This document shows positions 25,546 through 34,725 of a DNA stretch of 64,000 nucleotides, piece by piece. The notes under the pieces were generated by a model, which made no database searches, was not told the origin of the DNA, and saw only the letters and a list, made by a program, of their open reading frames with translations. Source of the DNA: Gemmatimonadota bacterium (lineage in GTDB: Bacteria; Gemmatimonadota; Gemmatimonadetes; Gemmatimonadales; Gemmatimonadaceae); the NCBI GenBank assembly GCA_003155795.1, contig PMEM01000006.1, positions 11,040-75,039 of the forward strand, written 5' to 3'. Each line of letters starts with the position of its first letter. Position 1 is the stretch's first letter. Both the position numbers and the translations under genes were made by a program.

Positions 25546-26103
25546 CTACATCTCGCCCTTGGCACCCTTCGCAGTCGGGGGAAGAATTCCGTTCAGTCGC
25601 AGGTAGATTGCCGATGCGCCGTAGTGATCGGACCAGTCTCCAACGAGGTCCATCATGGCGCCGCCACGAGAAATCGTGCGGCCGCCAAAGAACGGGACGC
25701 TTTCTCCGAGCTTGGAATCATCAATCGGAGCCAGTGTTGTGCTGCAGTATTCAAACGACTGCTTGATACGCGCGACGAGGACGTCCTTGCTTGCCGTCGC
25801 CGTCAACTTCTCGCGTTGTGGGGCCTTCGTTCCGGCGATTGTGGCGCACATGAACTCATTTGACCCGGCGACGTGGAGTACCAGCTGCCCGAAGCTCATC
25901 TGAGCTGCGGTTGGCTTGTAGGCGTACTTGTCCGCAGGCATGAATTCGGCGGCCGCGACGAGATTCTTTTCGCTGGTCTTCAAGTTGCTCTTCAATGCTG
26001 TAGAGATCGGGTTTGCTTCTTGCTGTGCCGAGAGCGGCGTGAGAAGCGGGATGGCCATAGCGCCAACGCACAGTGCAACGCCTGTAACCAGTTTGCGATT
26101 CAT
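25546..26103 (-). CDS. Secreted DinB-superfamily protein
   Basis: A product of 185 residues with an N-terminal signal peptide (MNRKLVTGVALCVGAMAIP, cleavage near LSAQQ). The mature part is a four-helix DinB fold with the metal-ligand His in GQLVLHVAGSNEF near 77 and a second His in WSDHYGASAIYLRLNG near 160, the last helix being the family's most conserved. DinB proteins include thiol-dependent transferases, but many exported members have no known reaction. It is a single gene whose upstream neighbour on the plus strand is a degraded gene. Confidence 0.85.
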   Translation of the reverse strand: MNRKLVTGVALCVGAMAIPLLTPLSAQQEANPISTALKSNLKTSEKNLVAAAEFMPADKYAYKPTAAQMSFGQLVLHVAGSNEFMCATIAGTKAPQREKLTATASKDVLVARIKQSFEYCSTTLAPIDDSKLGESVPFFGGRTISRGGAMMDLVGDWSDHYGASAIYLRLNGILPPTAKGAKGEM

Positions 26104-26272
26104 ATATCGACCTTTCGACTGAAGGGTGAGGGTGCTCGGGAGAATTGTGTCCGATTTGGTCCGCCGAAACGTGCGACATCGAGGCTCAGGCGCGCAAGTA
26201 CTCGCTGGCGGGTCCGTTCGCGGGCTGCCGCCGGTACTCGAAAAAAGCGGTCCGGGGTGCCACGTTTACACG

Positions 26273-26658
26273 ATGAAAAATCGCCCACTGGTTCTCCGGC
26301 TAGCCGCCGCTGCATTCTTCGCGCCGCTGTTCGTCGCGCCACCGGCCAAGGCGCAGCAGTCGGCCCGACCCGCGGCCGATGCCGCCGCCCCAGTACTGCT
26401 CGTTCCCGATCGGGTGTTCGACGCCCCAACAGGCCTTGTTCGAACTGGATGGGTCGTCCTCGTCCGGGGCGGCGCTTCAAGCGGCGACGTCAACTTCCGC
26501 GCGTGCTTCAACTGGACAACAAGCTCGGCAGTATCAAGCCCGGGCTTTATGCTGATATGGTCGCAGTTGACGGAGATCCCACTACGGACATCCATGCGCT
26601 CCGAAACGTCCGCATGGTGATGAAGGGTGGAGATATCGTAAGACAGCAGGGCAGATGA
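26273..26658 (+). pseudogene. Remnant of a secreted amidohydrolase
   Basis: The segment opens with an ATG and a clear signal peptide (MKNRPLVLRLAAAAFFAPL, cleavage near AKAQQ) and then VLLVPDRVFDAPTG, the usual start of an imidazolonepropionase-type amidohydrolase. At about 26480-26500 the frame changes and the sequence becomes QLDNKLGSIKPGLYADMV followed by DGDPTTDI and VMKGGDIV, the usual last 45 residues of the same family. About 300 central residues, including all metal ligands, are gone. I read it as an intact gene reduced by an internal deletion and frameshift. Confidence 0.82.
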
Positions 26659-26703
26659 GAAATCGCTGAACTCCTGATGGAGCCGGCTTGCGAAGGGTCG
26701 GCT

Positions 26704-28599
26704 CTATTTGTAGCCGGCCGCCTGCATGGTGAACAGTTCGTGATAGAGGCCCTTGTTCGTGAGCAATTCCTCATGAGTTCCCTCTTCCTCCAACTGGCCG
26801 TGTCTGAGCACAACTATGCGGTCCGCCATTCGCACCGTCGAGAAGCGATGCGAGATCAACACCGCCATGCGTCCCGCGACGAGTTCGGAAAAGCGCAGAA
26901 ACACTTCGTATTCTGCACGTGCATCGAGTGCCGCGGTTGGCTCGTCGAGAATCAGAACCTGCGCGGCGCGAAGGTATGCGCGTGCAAGTGCTACCTTCTG
27001 CCATTCGCCGCCGGACAGGTCCACACCGTTCTCGAACCTTCTGCCCAGCATCTGTCGATAACCTTCCTTGAACTTCGGCAGTAGCGAAGCAGCAAGCGAC
27101 TGCTCTGCGGCAATCTCAATCAGTGCTGGCACAGGCTCATCCATGCCCTCGAGAGATTGCTCAACCGCATTGATTTCGCCGACGCCGATATTCTCATCGA
27201 AGCGCATGTCGTATCGGACAAAGTCCTGAAAGATGACGCCGATTGAGGCTCGAACAGAGGCGAGGTCGTACTCGCGCAGATCGCGCCCATCGAGGAGAAT
27301 CCGTCCTTCGCTCGGGTCGTAGAGGCGAGCCAGCAGCTTGGTTATCGTTGTCTTTCCCGCGCCGTTCTCGCCAACCAGCGCGATACGCTCGCCGGGATTG
27401 AGCGTGAGATTGAGCCCCTTCACTGCCCAGCGTTCTTCACTGCCAGGATACTGGAATCCGACATTCTCGAAAACGAAACCCTGCCGGATTGGATCAGGAA
27501 CCGGCGGCGCATTCAACCGTCCCGATATCGTCGGCTTCATTTCGAAGAACTCGAACAGATCGCGCAGGTACAGCGCCTGTTCATACACGCCGCTCGCTGC
27601 CATCAGGATACTCTGAATCACATCTCGCCCGCGCCCGAATGACGCGGCGAGAAATGTCAGCGTGCCAACCGTTATCTGACCGCGAACCGCGCTCAACAGA
27701 ATGATTACGTAGGCGCCGTAATAGCCGATCGTACCAAGAAATGAAAGCAGCGTACTGACGATTGCACGACGGATCGAGAGTTTCCTGTTCTCGTCGTAGA
27801 ACCGTTGCGACAGTTCGTCGTACTTTCGTGTCAGCCAGCCGGCGAGTCCGAACATGTGGACTTCCTTGGCAGTTTCGTCGCTCGCGCCTACATATCGGAG
27901 GTAATCAAGCTGTCTTCGTTCCGGCGTCCAGCGGAACAGCAGGGAATATCCGAGTGATGCGTAGTGCGTTTCGCCGAGGAAACTCGGTACGATCGCGACA
28001 ATCAACAGCACGAGCAGCCATGGGCTGCTTATCACCAGTGCGCCGGCAAGCGTCAGCAACGTAAGAAAATCCTGGCTGATGCCAAGCAGCTGCGTCAACA
28101 GTGCGATGCGTCCCACTGTCTGTCGTCGCGCTCGCTCGAGGTGATCGTAGAAGTCCGGATTCTCGAATTGCGCAAGATCGAGCGTTGCGGCGTGCTCCAT
28201 CAACCGCACGCTCATCTTGTTCGAGAAGAGATCGCTCAACAGACTCTCGATCAGCGCGGAAATGCGCGCCATGATCTCCCCTGCGGAAACAATCACGAGT
28301 TCCAGTATGATGTAGCGCCAGAGAAGATCGAGCCTGCCGTTGCCTGCGCGGGCGGCGATCACTCCATCTATTATCAGTTTCCCGATCCAGAACGTCGCAA
28401 CGGGGATGAACGCGCGCGCGATGCGGAGCAATATCATCGTGAGCGCGTAGCCACGATGCGTGTTCCACACGAGCTTCACGAGCGCTGGAATGTGTCTCAG
28501 CGCATCGCGGCGCTCCGCCCATGTCGCATTCTCCGCCTCGGTCGCCAGTCGCGCGCGCGCCGCGCCGTGAGCGCGACGGCCGCCGCCGGGCGCCGTCAT
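26704..28599 (-). CDS. ABC exporter, fused membrane and ATPase domains
   Basis: A half-transporter of 631 residues. The N-terminal half (about 40-340) holds roughly six membrane segments of the type I exporter fold. The C-terminal half is the ATPase: Walker A GENGAGKTTI near 405, signature LSGGEWQKVALAR near 525, Walker B VLILDEPTAALD and the H-loop ISHRFSTVR. It would work as a homodimer or with an unseen partner. The signature has a W where many exporters have Q or R. Its ATG follows directly after the TAG of the MBL-rhodanese gene upstream, so the two are probably cotranscribed. The substrate (lipid, peptide or drug) is unknown. Confidence 0.92.
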   Translation of the reverse strand: MTAPGGGRRAHGAARARLATEAENATWAERRDALRHIPALVKLVWNTHRGYALTMILLRIARAFIPVATFWIGKLIIDGVIAARAGNGRLDLLWRYIILELVIVSAGEIMARISALIESLLSDLFSNKMSVRLMEHAATLDLAQFENPDFYDHLERARRQTVGRIALLTQLLGISQDFLTLLTLAGALVISSPWLLVLLIVAIVPSFLGETHYASLGYSLLFRWTPERRQLDYLRYVGASDETAKEVHMFGLAGWLTRKYDELSQRFYDENRKLSIRRAIVSTLLSFLGTIGYYGAYVIILLSAVRGQITVGTLTFLAASFGRGRDVIQSILMAASGVYEQALYLRDLFEFFEMKPTISGRLNAPPVPDPIRQGFVFENVGFQYPGSEERWAVKGLNLTLNPGERIALVGENGAGKTTITKLLARLYDPSEGRILLDGRDLREYDLASVRASIGVIFQDFVRYDMRFDENIGVGEINAVEQSLEGMDEPVPALIEIAAEQSLAASLLPKFKEGYRQMLGRRFENGVDLSGGEWQKVALARAYLRAAQVLILDEPTAALDARAEYEVFLRFSELVAGRMAVLISHRFSTVRMADRIVVLRHGQLEEEGTHEELLTNKGLYHELFTMQAAGYK

Positions 28600-29700
28600 C
28601 TAGTGCGCAACGGGATGACCCGAAGCCTCCCACGCGAGGAAGCCGCCCTCGACATCGTGCACGTCGTCAAATCCAAATGCGTCCAGCGTTGCAGCGGCCG
28701 CGGCAGATCTGCTGCCGCGCTGACAGTGAACGATGACAGGTCGGTCGCGCGGCAGTTCCGACAGCCTGGTGTGAAGGACAGGCAGCGGGATCAGTGTGGC
28801 GTTGGGTATGTGTCCTGTGGCCCACTCATCCTCATCGCGCACATCCACTATCACTGCTCCATCGGCTGGTGAAAGCGAAGCCACCTCATCGGCTGTCATT
28901 ATCCTCGGGAGGTGACGCGTCGGCTGAATCGTCGCATCGCGATTCCGCACCTTCATTGCACCGAAATAGGGAGGAGCAGTCGGTTGGCCATCCAGCACGC
29001 GGTCGACGAAATCCGCCTCACTCATCGGAGCGAAGGCCCAGTTTGCAACGCGCTCATACCCCAGCGTGGATTGCGCAGTTGAACTCATGGCCTTGCCGCA
29101 GGCCGAGCCGGCGCCGTGACCCGGCCATATCTGCAAGTAATCCGGCAATTTCTTGAAATTCGAAATCGAGTCGTACAGCGAAGCCGCCGCAGCTTTCATC
29201 GTTCCTGCCTGGCCAGCGGCGCGCTCCAGAAGGTCAGGTCGCCCAACATCGCCGATGAACATGAAATCGCCCGTAATTGCTCCAACCGGGATTTCACTTC
29301 GCGCGAGATCGGTAACCAGAAATGTCAGGTGCTCTGGCGTGTGGCCGGGAGTGTGAAGAACATCGACTCGCACCGAGCCAATCGTGATACTGTCGCCGTC
29401 CTGGAGTGTCGTCACACCGGGCTCGCTCGCGAAGCTGTATTGCCATCCGTCACCGCCTTCGGCGGACACGTAGAGCCGCGCACCTGTGGCACGTGCGAGC
29501 GCGCGCGATCCGGAAGCGAAGTCGGCGTGAATGTGTGTCTCGGTGACTGCAACTATCTGGAGATTCTCATCCCGCGCACCGCGCAGGTAGAGATCGAGAT
29601 TCATATTCGGGTCGATGACGATCGCTTCTGCGCTGCGCTCGCAGCCTATCATGTAGCTGGCCTGAGCGAGCGCGTCATCGTAATAGCGATGGAAAATCAT
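28600..29700 (-). CDS. Metallo-beta-lactamase hydrolase with C-terminal rhodanese domain (persulfide dioxygenase-like)
   Basis: A product of 366 residues. Residues 1-240 form an ETHE1-type MBL domain: THIHADFASG (His 56, His 58, Asp 60), HTPGHTPEH, GDFMFIGDVGRPDL and a final metal His in WPGHGAGSACG. Residues about 265-366 are a rhodanese domain with the active Cys at 326 in HCQRGSRS. Such fusions oxidise glutathione or similar persulfides to sulfite and pass sulfur, a sulfide-detoxification role. The exact low-molecular-weight thiol is not known here. It lies divergent to the DrrA-type gene. Confidence 0.92.
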   Translation of the reverse strand: MIFHRYYDDALAQASYMIGCERSAEAIVIDPNMNLDLYLRGARDENLQIVAVTETHIHADFASGSRALARATGARLYVSAEGGDGWQYSFASEPGVTTLQDGDSITIGSVRVDVLHTPGHTPEHLTFLVTDLARSEIPVGAITGDFMFIGDVGRPDLLERAAGQAGTMKAAAASLYDSISNFKKLPDYLQIWPGHGAGSACGKAMSSTAQSTLGYERVANWAFAPMSEADFVDRVLDGQPTAPPYFGAMKVRNRDATIQPTRHLPRIMTADEVASLSPADGAVIVDVRDEDEWATGHIPNATLIPLPVLHTRLSELPRDRPVIVHCQRGSRSAAAAATLDAFGFDDVHDVEGGFLAWEASGHPVAH

Positions 29701-29752
29701 GAAGAACGCGATTAAGTGGATTTGGTTGACGCGGGCCGAGTGTAGTAGAAGA

Positions 29753-29758
29753 TATAAT
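29753..29758 (+). promoter_or_regulatory. Possible -10 element upstream of the DrrA-type gene
   Basis: A perfect TATAAT stands 85 bases before the start codon. The best -35 (TTGACG at 29726) is 21 bases away, longer than usual, so the promoter assignment is tentative. Confidence 0.3.
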
Positions 29759-29842
29759 CGAGAAATTCAGGTTGCAGCGGGCCGGCCGGAGCTGGGGCCG
29801 ACCGACGCACATCCGGGGTCGCGATCCGGTAAATTGTCCGGA

Positions 29843-30640
29843 ATGACTCCAGCGATCGTCACGGAGAGGCTACGGAAGGTGTACCACGGTTCGGGTCGGG
29901 CCAGCCAGGAATCCGCTTCGGCATCAGTACCAGGCGCGCAGGCGGGTGATACCGTCGCGCTCGACGGCCTCGACCTCACGGTGAACGAAGGCGAGTTTTT
30001 TGGAATCATCGGCCCCAACGGTGCCGGAAAGACTACCACGATCGGTGTCCTGACCACTCGCGTGCTGCCGACCAGCGGGACTGCCCGCGTAGCCGGTGCC
30101 GACGTAGTCAAGAATAGCGTCACTGTCAGGCAGCGCATTGGCGTGGTGCCACAACGTCCCAACCCGGATCGCTCGCTTGATGCCTGGGAAAATCTGATCT
30201 ATCACGCGGCGTACTTCGGCGTTCCGCGCCGGGAAGCTGCTCGGCGCGCGACTGAACTCCTGGAGCGATTGGAAATTTCAGGAAAGGCGCGAATGAAAGT
30301 CGATCAACTGAGCGGCGGACAGCAGCAGCGACTCATGATCGCCCGTGCGTTGATTCACGAACCAATAATTCTCTTTCTCGACGAGCCAACGGTTGGGCTT
30401 GATCCGAACGCGCGTAATTCACTCTGGGAAATCCTGCGGGAACTTCACGGCCAGGGGCGCACTATCGTCATGACGACGCATTACATGCCCGAAGCCGACG
30501 AACTGAGCGACCGTATCGCGCTTATTGATCGAGGCCAATTGCTCGCGCTCGATACGCCCGAGAAGCTGAAGCTGCAGACGCCGGATGGCTCGCTCGAAAC
30601 GTTCTTTATCGCGAAGGCTGGGCGAGGGTTGGACGCGTGA
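29843..30640 (+). CDS. ABC transporter ATPase subunit, DrrA type
   Basis: Started at the ATG at 29843, the product has 265 residues. An open frame extends upstream to 29699, but its residues are unlike the family. Walker A is GPNGAGKTTT, the signature LSGGQQQRLMIARAL, Walker B ILFLDEPTVGLD and the switch His TTHYM. The class resembles DrrA/CcmA-type ATPases of ABC-2 exporters. The stop overlaps the GTG start of the permease gene, so ATPase and permease are coupled and form one exporter. Confidence 0.92.
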   Translation: MTPAIVTERLRKVYHGSGRASQESASASVPGAQAGDTVALDGLDLTVNEGEFFGIIGPNGAGKTTTIGVLTTRVLPTSGTARVAGADVVKNSVTVRQRIGVVPQRPNPDRSLDAWENLIYHAAYFGVPRREAARRATELLERLEISGKARMKVDQLSGGQQQRLMIARALIHEPIILFLDEPTVGLDPNARNSLWEILRELHGQGRTIVMTTHYMPEADELSDRIALIDRGQLLALDTPEKLKLQTPDGSLETFFIAKAGRGLDA

Positions 30641-31467
30641 ACTCCATGAGCGCCGCCGCACCAATAGCGTCGATTGAGATGCTGCACCCACCAGTTCCCG
30701 CGTGGAGAGTCTTTCTTGCATTGCTCAGTCGCGACGTTCGTGTCGCGCGGAGGGAGCTGCCATTCTTCCTCGTTCGCACGATCATGCAGCCAATGTTGTT
30801 CGTGATCGTGTTCGGTTATCTGCTTCCCAAGATGGGTTTCACCCAAGCAGGTTACCAGGCCGCTTTGCTTCCAGGTATTCTGGCGCTGAGTCTCATGCTT
30901 TCGTCGACGCAATCGGTTACGCTACCCATGGTCACAGAATTTGGCTGGACCAAGGAGATCGAGGATCGCCTGCTTGCTCCGATAAGCACAGATCTCGTTG
31001 CCGTTGAGAAGATCGTGAACGCAATGATCCAGGGAATCATCGCGGCGCTTGTGGTGTTGCCGCTTGCTCGACTCGTGATGGGCCCGGTTGCGGGATTCAC
31101 GTTCTCGCACGTGCCTGAACTACTCATTGTCGTCATCCTTTCGGCTGCCGCTGCGTCCGCCTTCGGACTACTCCTCGGCGTTCTCATAAGCCCGCAGCAG
31201 ATCGGATTCATGTTCAGCCTGATAATCACGCCGATGATCTTCTTCGGCTGCGCATACTATCCTTGGCGTGGACTGGACGTGGTGCCATGGCTCAAGTACG
31301 CGGTGCTTGTAAACCCGCTCGTCTATATCTCCGAGGGGCTGCGTGCGTCGCTGACTCCGTCGGTACCGCACATGCCGTTTGGCGCGATTGTCGGAGCGCT
31401 TGCAGTTCTGACTGCTGGATTTACTTGGGCGGCACTATTCCGATTTAGAAAGAGGGCGATCGGCTGA
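30637..31467 (+). CDS. ABC-2 type permease, DrrB type
   Basis: A product of 276 residues starting at GTG 30637 within the ATPase stop; an ATG lies nine bases on. Six hydrophobic segments follow an amphipathic N-terminus, in the ABC-2 pattern, with family-like elements RTIMQPMLFVIVFGY, WTKEIEDRLLAPIS and GCAYYPW. It pairs with the upstream ATPase. Its stop overlaps the start of pdxH (TGATGA). The transported substrate is unknown. Confidence 0.92.
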   Translation: MNSMSAAAPIASIEMLHPPVPAWRVFLALLSRDVRVARRELPFFLVRTIMQPMLFVIVFGYLLPKMGFTQAGYQAALLPGILALSLMLSSTQSVTLPMVTEFGWTKEIEDRLLAPISTDLVAVEKIVNAMIQGIIAALVVLPLARLVMGPVAGFTFSHVPELLIVVILSAAAASAFGLLLGVLISPQQIGFMFSLIITPMIFFGCAYYPWRGLDVVPWLKYAVLVNPLVYISEGLRASLTPSVPHMPFGAIVGALAVLTAGFTWAALFRFRKRAIG

Positions 31468-32066
31468 TGACAATCCAATTCGCAGAACCGTTTGACCGGT
31501 TCGCGCAGATCTTCGCGCGCGCGCGCGCGGAGCTGCCAAGTGGCTGTTTTCCGGACCCGAATGCGATGTCGCTCGCGACTGTCGAGCCGGGTGGCCACCC
31601 ATCCAACCGGATCGTACTGCTCAAGGCGTTTGACGAGCGAGGTTTCGTGTTCTACACGAACCTTGAAGGACGAAAGGGACGCGAGCTGATGGACAACCCA
31701 AATTGCGCGCTCTGCTTCCACTGGCCACCCATCGAGCTGCAGGTCCGGATCGAGGGGCATGCAGAAAAGGTGGAGGACGCTGAAGCGGATGCGTATTTCG
31801 CCACTCGCGCACGCTTGAGTCAGCTTGGCGCATGGGCCTCGGAACAGAGCCGCCCGATGGCTCGCCCGGGCGATCTCGAACGGCGCGTTGCTGAGTTCGA
31901 CGCCCGTTTTGACGGCGAGGACGTGCCGCGGCCACCGAACTGGTCCGGCTTTCGCGTTGTTCCGGAACGCATCGAGTTCTGGCACGCAGGAACCAACCGA
32001 CTGCACGACAGAACCGTATATCAGCGCGACGGCGAAGGTTGGAAGGTCGAAACAATTTACCCGTAA
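31467..32066 (+). CDS. pdxH: Pyridoxine/pyridoxamine 5'-phosphate oxidase
   Basis: An FMN enzyme of 199 residues that makes pyridoxal 5'-phosphate. The family pattern is complete: ATVEPGGHPSNRIVLLKAFD, FVFYTNLEGRKGREL, ALCFHWPPIELQVRIEG, SQLGAWASEQS, PRPPNWSGFRVVPERIEFWH and a terminal WKVETIYP, each read as a separate segment. It overlaps the permease gene and is followed 13 bases later by speA, whose product needs the cofactor PdxH makes. Confidence 0.95.
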   Translation: MTIQFAEPFDRFAQIFARARAELPSGCFPDPNAMSLATVEPGGHPSNRIVLLKAFDERGFVFYTNLEGRKGRELMDNPNCALCFHWPPIELQVRIEGHAEKVEDAEADAYFATRARLSQLGAWASEQSRPMARPGDLERRVAEFDARFDGEDVPRPPNWSGFRVVPERIEFWHAGTNRLHDRTVYQRDGEGWKVETIYP

Positions 32067-32079
32067 TTAAAATTCGAGC

Positions 32080-34029
32080 ATGACCACTACACCGCTTCGC
32101 GAACCATTCGCTCATCTCGGCGCCGAGCCGTGGACGATCGAGGCATCCCGCACCCTTTACAACATCGAGGGGTGGGGAAATGGCTACTTCGACATAAACG
32201 CGAAGGGCCACGTGGTCGTTCGACCCGACAAGGACGAACGTGGTCGCGAACTCGATCTGTTCGAACTCGCGATGGACCTGGAAGCTCAGGGCGTAGGTAT
32301 GCCGCTGCTGATCCGGTTCTCTGACATTCTTCGTTCCCGCATCCGGGATCTTCACCAGCGGTTTGCCGCGGCTATGAAGGAGTTCGACTACTCCGGCGGA
32401 TACACCACGATCTATCCGATCAAGGTGAATCAGCAGCGTCACGTAGTCGAAGAGATCGTTGAATTCGGCCAGCCCTACGGTGTTGGCCTGGAGTGCGGAA
32501 GCAAGCCGGAGCTGCAGGCAGTCCTCGGGCTCGCGGAAACCACTGGGCACGTGATTGTCTGCAATGGCTACAAGGACGAGGAGTTCATGCGTCTCGCCCT
32601 CATGGGGCAGAAGCTGGGGCATCAAGTCTTCATCGTGATGGAGCAGGTGAGCGAAGTCGATGTGCTGCTCCAGGTTGCTGCGGAACTTGGCGTGCGACCA
32701 AATGTGGGCCTGCGCATCAAGCTGAATGCGGAGGGCGCAGGCCGCTGGGCGGAAAGCGGTGGCGAGAAATCCAAGTTCGGACTCAGCCCGTCCCAACTTG
32801 TTCGCGTCATCGACAAGCTGACCGAGCACGGGTATCTGGACTGCGTTCATCTGCTGCACTTTCACCTGGGCTCGCAGATCACCGATATCAGATACATCAA
32901 GGCAGGCCTGCAGGAGATCGCGCGCTACTACTCGGAGCTCCGCAAGATGGGAGTTGACGTAACGCACGTTGATGTCGGCGGCGGCCTGGGAGTTGATTAC
33001 GACGGGACTCGGTCCACTGCATACGCCAGCGTAAACTACACACTACAGGAATACGCCAACGACATTGTGTATACTCTGGCCGAAGCGTGTCGCGAGGAAG
33101 AGCTCCCGATGCCGCATATCATCAGCGAATCGGGACGTGCTCTGACTGCGCATCACGCGCTGCTGCTGTTGAGCGTGATTGACGTGGAGTCTGTGACGGA
33201 AGTCGTTGCGCCGGAGCTGACGGAAGGTGACCATGCACTGCTTCACGAGATGGCCATTGATCTGGAGACTGTGAACAGTCGCAGGCTTCGTGAAGTGTTT
33301 CACGATGCAACCTTCGACAAGGAACGTGCGCAACAGCTATTTGCGAGCGGCGTGTTGTCTCTTCGCGACAGGGCCCGTGCGGAACAACTTCACCTTGCGA
33401 TCATCAACTCCGTCGCACGTGAGGTTCGCAAGGACCGGGAAGAGTATTCAGAGATCGTTGAAGATCTCGAGGCGATGCTGGTCGATCGCTACTTCTGCAA
33501 TTTCTCGCTGTTCCAGTCGCTCCCGGACAGCTGGGCAATCGATCAGATATTCCCGATCATGCCAGTGCACCGGCTCGATGAGGAGCCTGTACGTCGGGGT
33601 ACGATTCAGGATGTCACTTGCGACAGCGACGGTAAGATCGACAGATTCGTCGGCGGCGATCGGAACGCGCCTCGTCCCAGTCTTGAATTGCATCCATTCC
33701 ACGACGGAGAACCGTACATCATCGGGATCTTTCTCACCGGTGCGTACCAGGAGATCCTTGGCGATCTGCACAACCTGTTTGGCGATACGAACGCCGTGCA
33801 TATCCGGATCAAGGAAAAGGGATACGAGATCACCGATCTGGTTCACGGCGACACCGTCACGGAAGTGCTCGCGTACGTTCAGTTCCGTGCTGCGGACCTG
33901 TTGACGACGTTCCGTCGCAAGGTCAGCAACGCCAAGAACCTCACTCGCGATGAGGCTAATGCCTTCATCGCAGATTATCTCGCGGGGCTCGAAGGTTACA
34001 CGTATCTCGAAGGCGACGCCGCGAGATAG
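32080..34029 (+). CDS. speA: Biosynthetic arginine decarboxylase
   Basis: A PLP enzyme of 649 residues with the alanine-racemase-like barrel that converts arginine to agmatine for polyamine synthesis. The PLP Lys is at about 115 in YTTIYPIKVNQ, with ECGSKPELQA near 146, HFHLGSQI near 264, VDVGGGLGVDYDG near 301 and the late NFSLFQSLPDSWAIDQIFPI near 472-491. Length matches the long SpeA family rather than the ornithine decarboxylase-like short forms. It is the last gene of the exporter-pdxH-speA series. Confidence 0.96.
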   Translation: MTTTPLREPFAHLGAEPWTIEASRTLYNIEGWGNGYFDINAKGHVVVRPDKDERGRELDLFELAMDLEAQGVGMPLLIRFSDILRSRIRDLHQRFAAAMKEFDYSGGYTTIYPIKVNQQRHVVEEIVEFGQPYGVGLECGSKPELQAVLGLAETTGHVIVCNGYKDEEFMRLALMGQKLGHQVFIVMEQVSEVDVLLQVAAELGVRPNVGLRIKLNAEGAGRWAESGGEKSKFGLSPSQLVRVIDKLTEHGYLDCVHLLHFHLGSQITDIRYIKAGLQEIARYYSELRKMGVDVTHVDVGGGLGVDYDGTRSTAYASVNYTLQEYANDIVYTLAEACREEELPMPHIISESGRALTAHHALLLLSVIDVESVTEVVAPELTEGDHALLHEMAIDLETVNSRRLREVFHDATFDKERAQQLFASGVLSLRDRARAEQLHLAIINSVAREVRKDREEYSEIVEDLEAMLVDRYFCNFSLFQSLPDSWAIDQIFPIMPVHRLDEEPVRRGTIQDVTCDSDGKIDRFVGGDRNAPRPSLELHPFHDGEPYIIGIFLTGAYQEILGDLHNLFGDTNAVHIRIKEKGYEITDLVHGDTVTEVLAYVQFRAADLLTTFRRKVSNAKNLTRDEANAFIADYLAGLEGYTYLEGDAAR

Positions 34030-34077
34030 TGGAGCGACGGCTGCGTTAGCATCGCTACCGTTCCAACCAGTTCGGTA

Positions 34078-34109
34078 CCCGTCATTCCCGCTTGCGCGGG
34101 AATGACGGG
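34078..34109. repeat. Long hairpin between convergent genes
   Basis: A perfect 14-base-pair inverted repeat (CCCGTCATTCCCGC / GCGGGAATGACGGG) with a four-base loop lies between the ends of speA and sodA. It has no T run. Its GTCATTCCCGC core looks like REP-type palindromes that are dispersed in many genomes. It may act as a bidirectional mRNA end or be a repeat-family member; no second copy is seen in this window. Confidence 0.6.
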
Positions 34110-34118
34110 GCGATTCGA

Positions 34119-34721
34119 CTACGCTTCGAACCGACGGCCGACTTCCGGCCAGTTCACGACGTTCCACCAGGCCTCGACGTATGCCGGGCGCAAGTTCTGA
34201 TACTTGAGATAGTACGCGTGCTCCCACACGTCGACGCCGAGGATCGGATGCTTCTTTTCCATCACAGGCGTGTCCTGATTGGGGGTGCTTGTGATCGTCA
34301 ACTTTGAACCGTCCTTGACCAGCCAGGCCCAGCCCGAGCCGAAGCGCTTTCCCGCTGCGTCCGCGAACTGAGTCTTGAACGTCGCAAAGTCGCCAAACGA
34401 TGCCTTGATGGCATCGGCGAGCTTGCCCGTTGGTGCGCCGCCACCCTTGGGCGACATTATCTCCCAGAACATCGAATGATTCCAGTGACCGCCAGCGTTG
34501 TTGCGTACGGCGGTACGGATGGACTCCGGAACAGCATCGAGGTGCTGCAACAGGTCGTCGAGAGATCGGGACTGCAGCTCGGGGGCCTTTTCGAGCGCAG
34601 CATTCAGGTTCTTGACATAACCCCCATGATGCTTGTCGTGATGGATTTCCATCGTTCGAGCGTCGATCGACGGCTCGAGTGCGGCGAAGTCATACGGAAG
34701 TGGAGGCAGCGTAAACGCCAT
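34119..34721 (-). CDS. sodA: Iron/manganese superoxide dismutase
   Basis: Disproportionates superoxide. The product has 200 residues. Metal ligands are visible as the first His in [10 protein letters not shown], a His in [10 protein letters not shown], and the Asp and His of [13 protein letters not shown]. No signal peptide is seen, so it is cytoplasmic. The residues that separate iron from manganese forms (GGHWNHS and the region near GSGWAWLV) lean to the manganese type, but this is not firm. It follows the DedA gene by four bases and is probably its downstream operon partner. Confidence 0.95.
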   Translation of the reverse strand: MAFTLPPLPYDFAALEPSIDARTMEIHHDKHHGGYVKNLNAALEKAPELQSRSLDDLLQHLDAVPESIRTAVRNNAGGHWNHSMFWEIMSPKGGGAPTGKLADAIKASFGDFATFKTQFADAAGKRFGSGWAWLVKDGSKLTITSTPNQDTPVMEKKHPILGVDVWEHAYYLKYQNLRPAYVEAWWNVVNWPEVGRRFEA

Positions 34722-34725
34722 GACG

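Noticed and set aside
25873-26658. A single 261-residue plus-strand gene across the DinB start and the amidohydrolase remnant.
   Set aside because: Only its last 50 residues look like a protein family. The earlier part is antisense to the secreted DinB gene.
31621-32967. A long minus-strand open frame of 448 residues across pdxH and speA.
   Set aside because: Both plus-strand genes are complete family members, and the minus-strand frame shows no domain. It is a shadow of biased codon use.
34078-34109. A Rho-independent terminator for speA or sodA.
   Set aside because: The stem is perfect, but neither strand has a T run after it. It is listed as a repeat-type hairpin instead.
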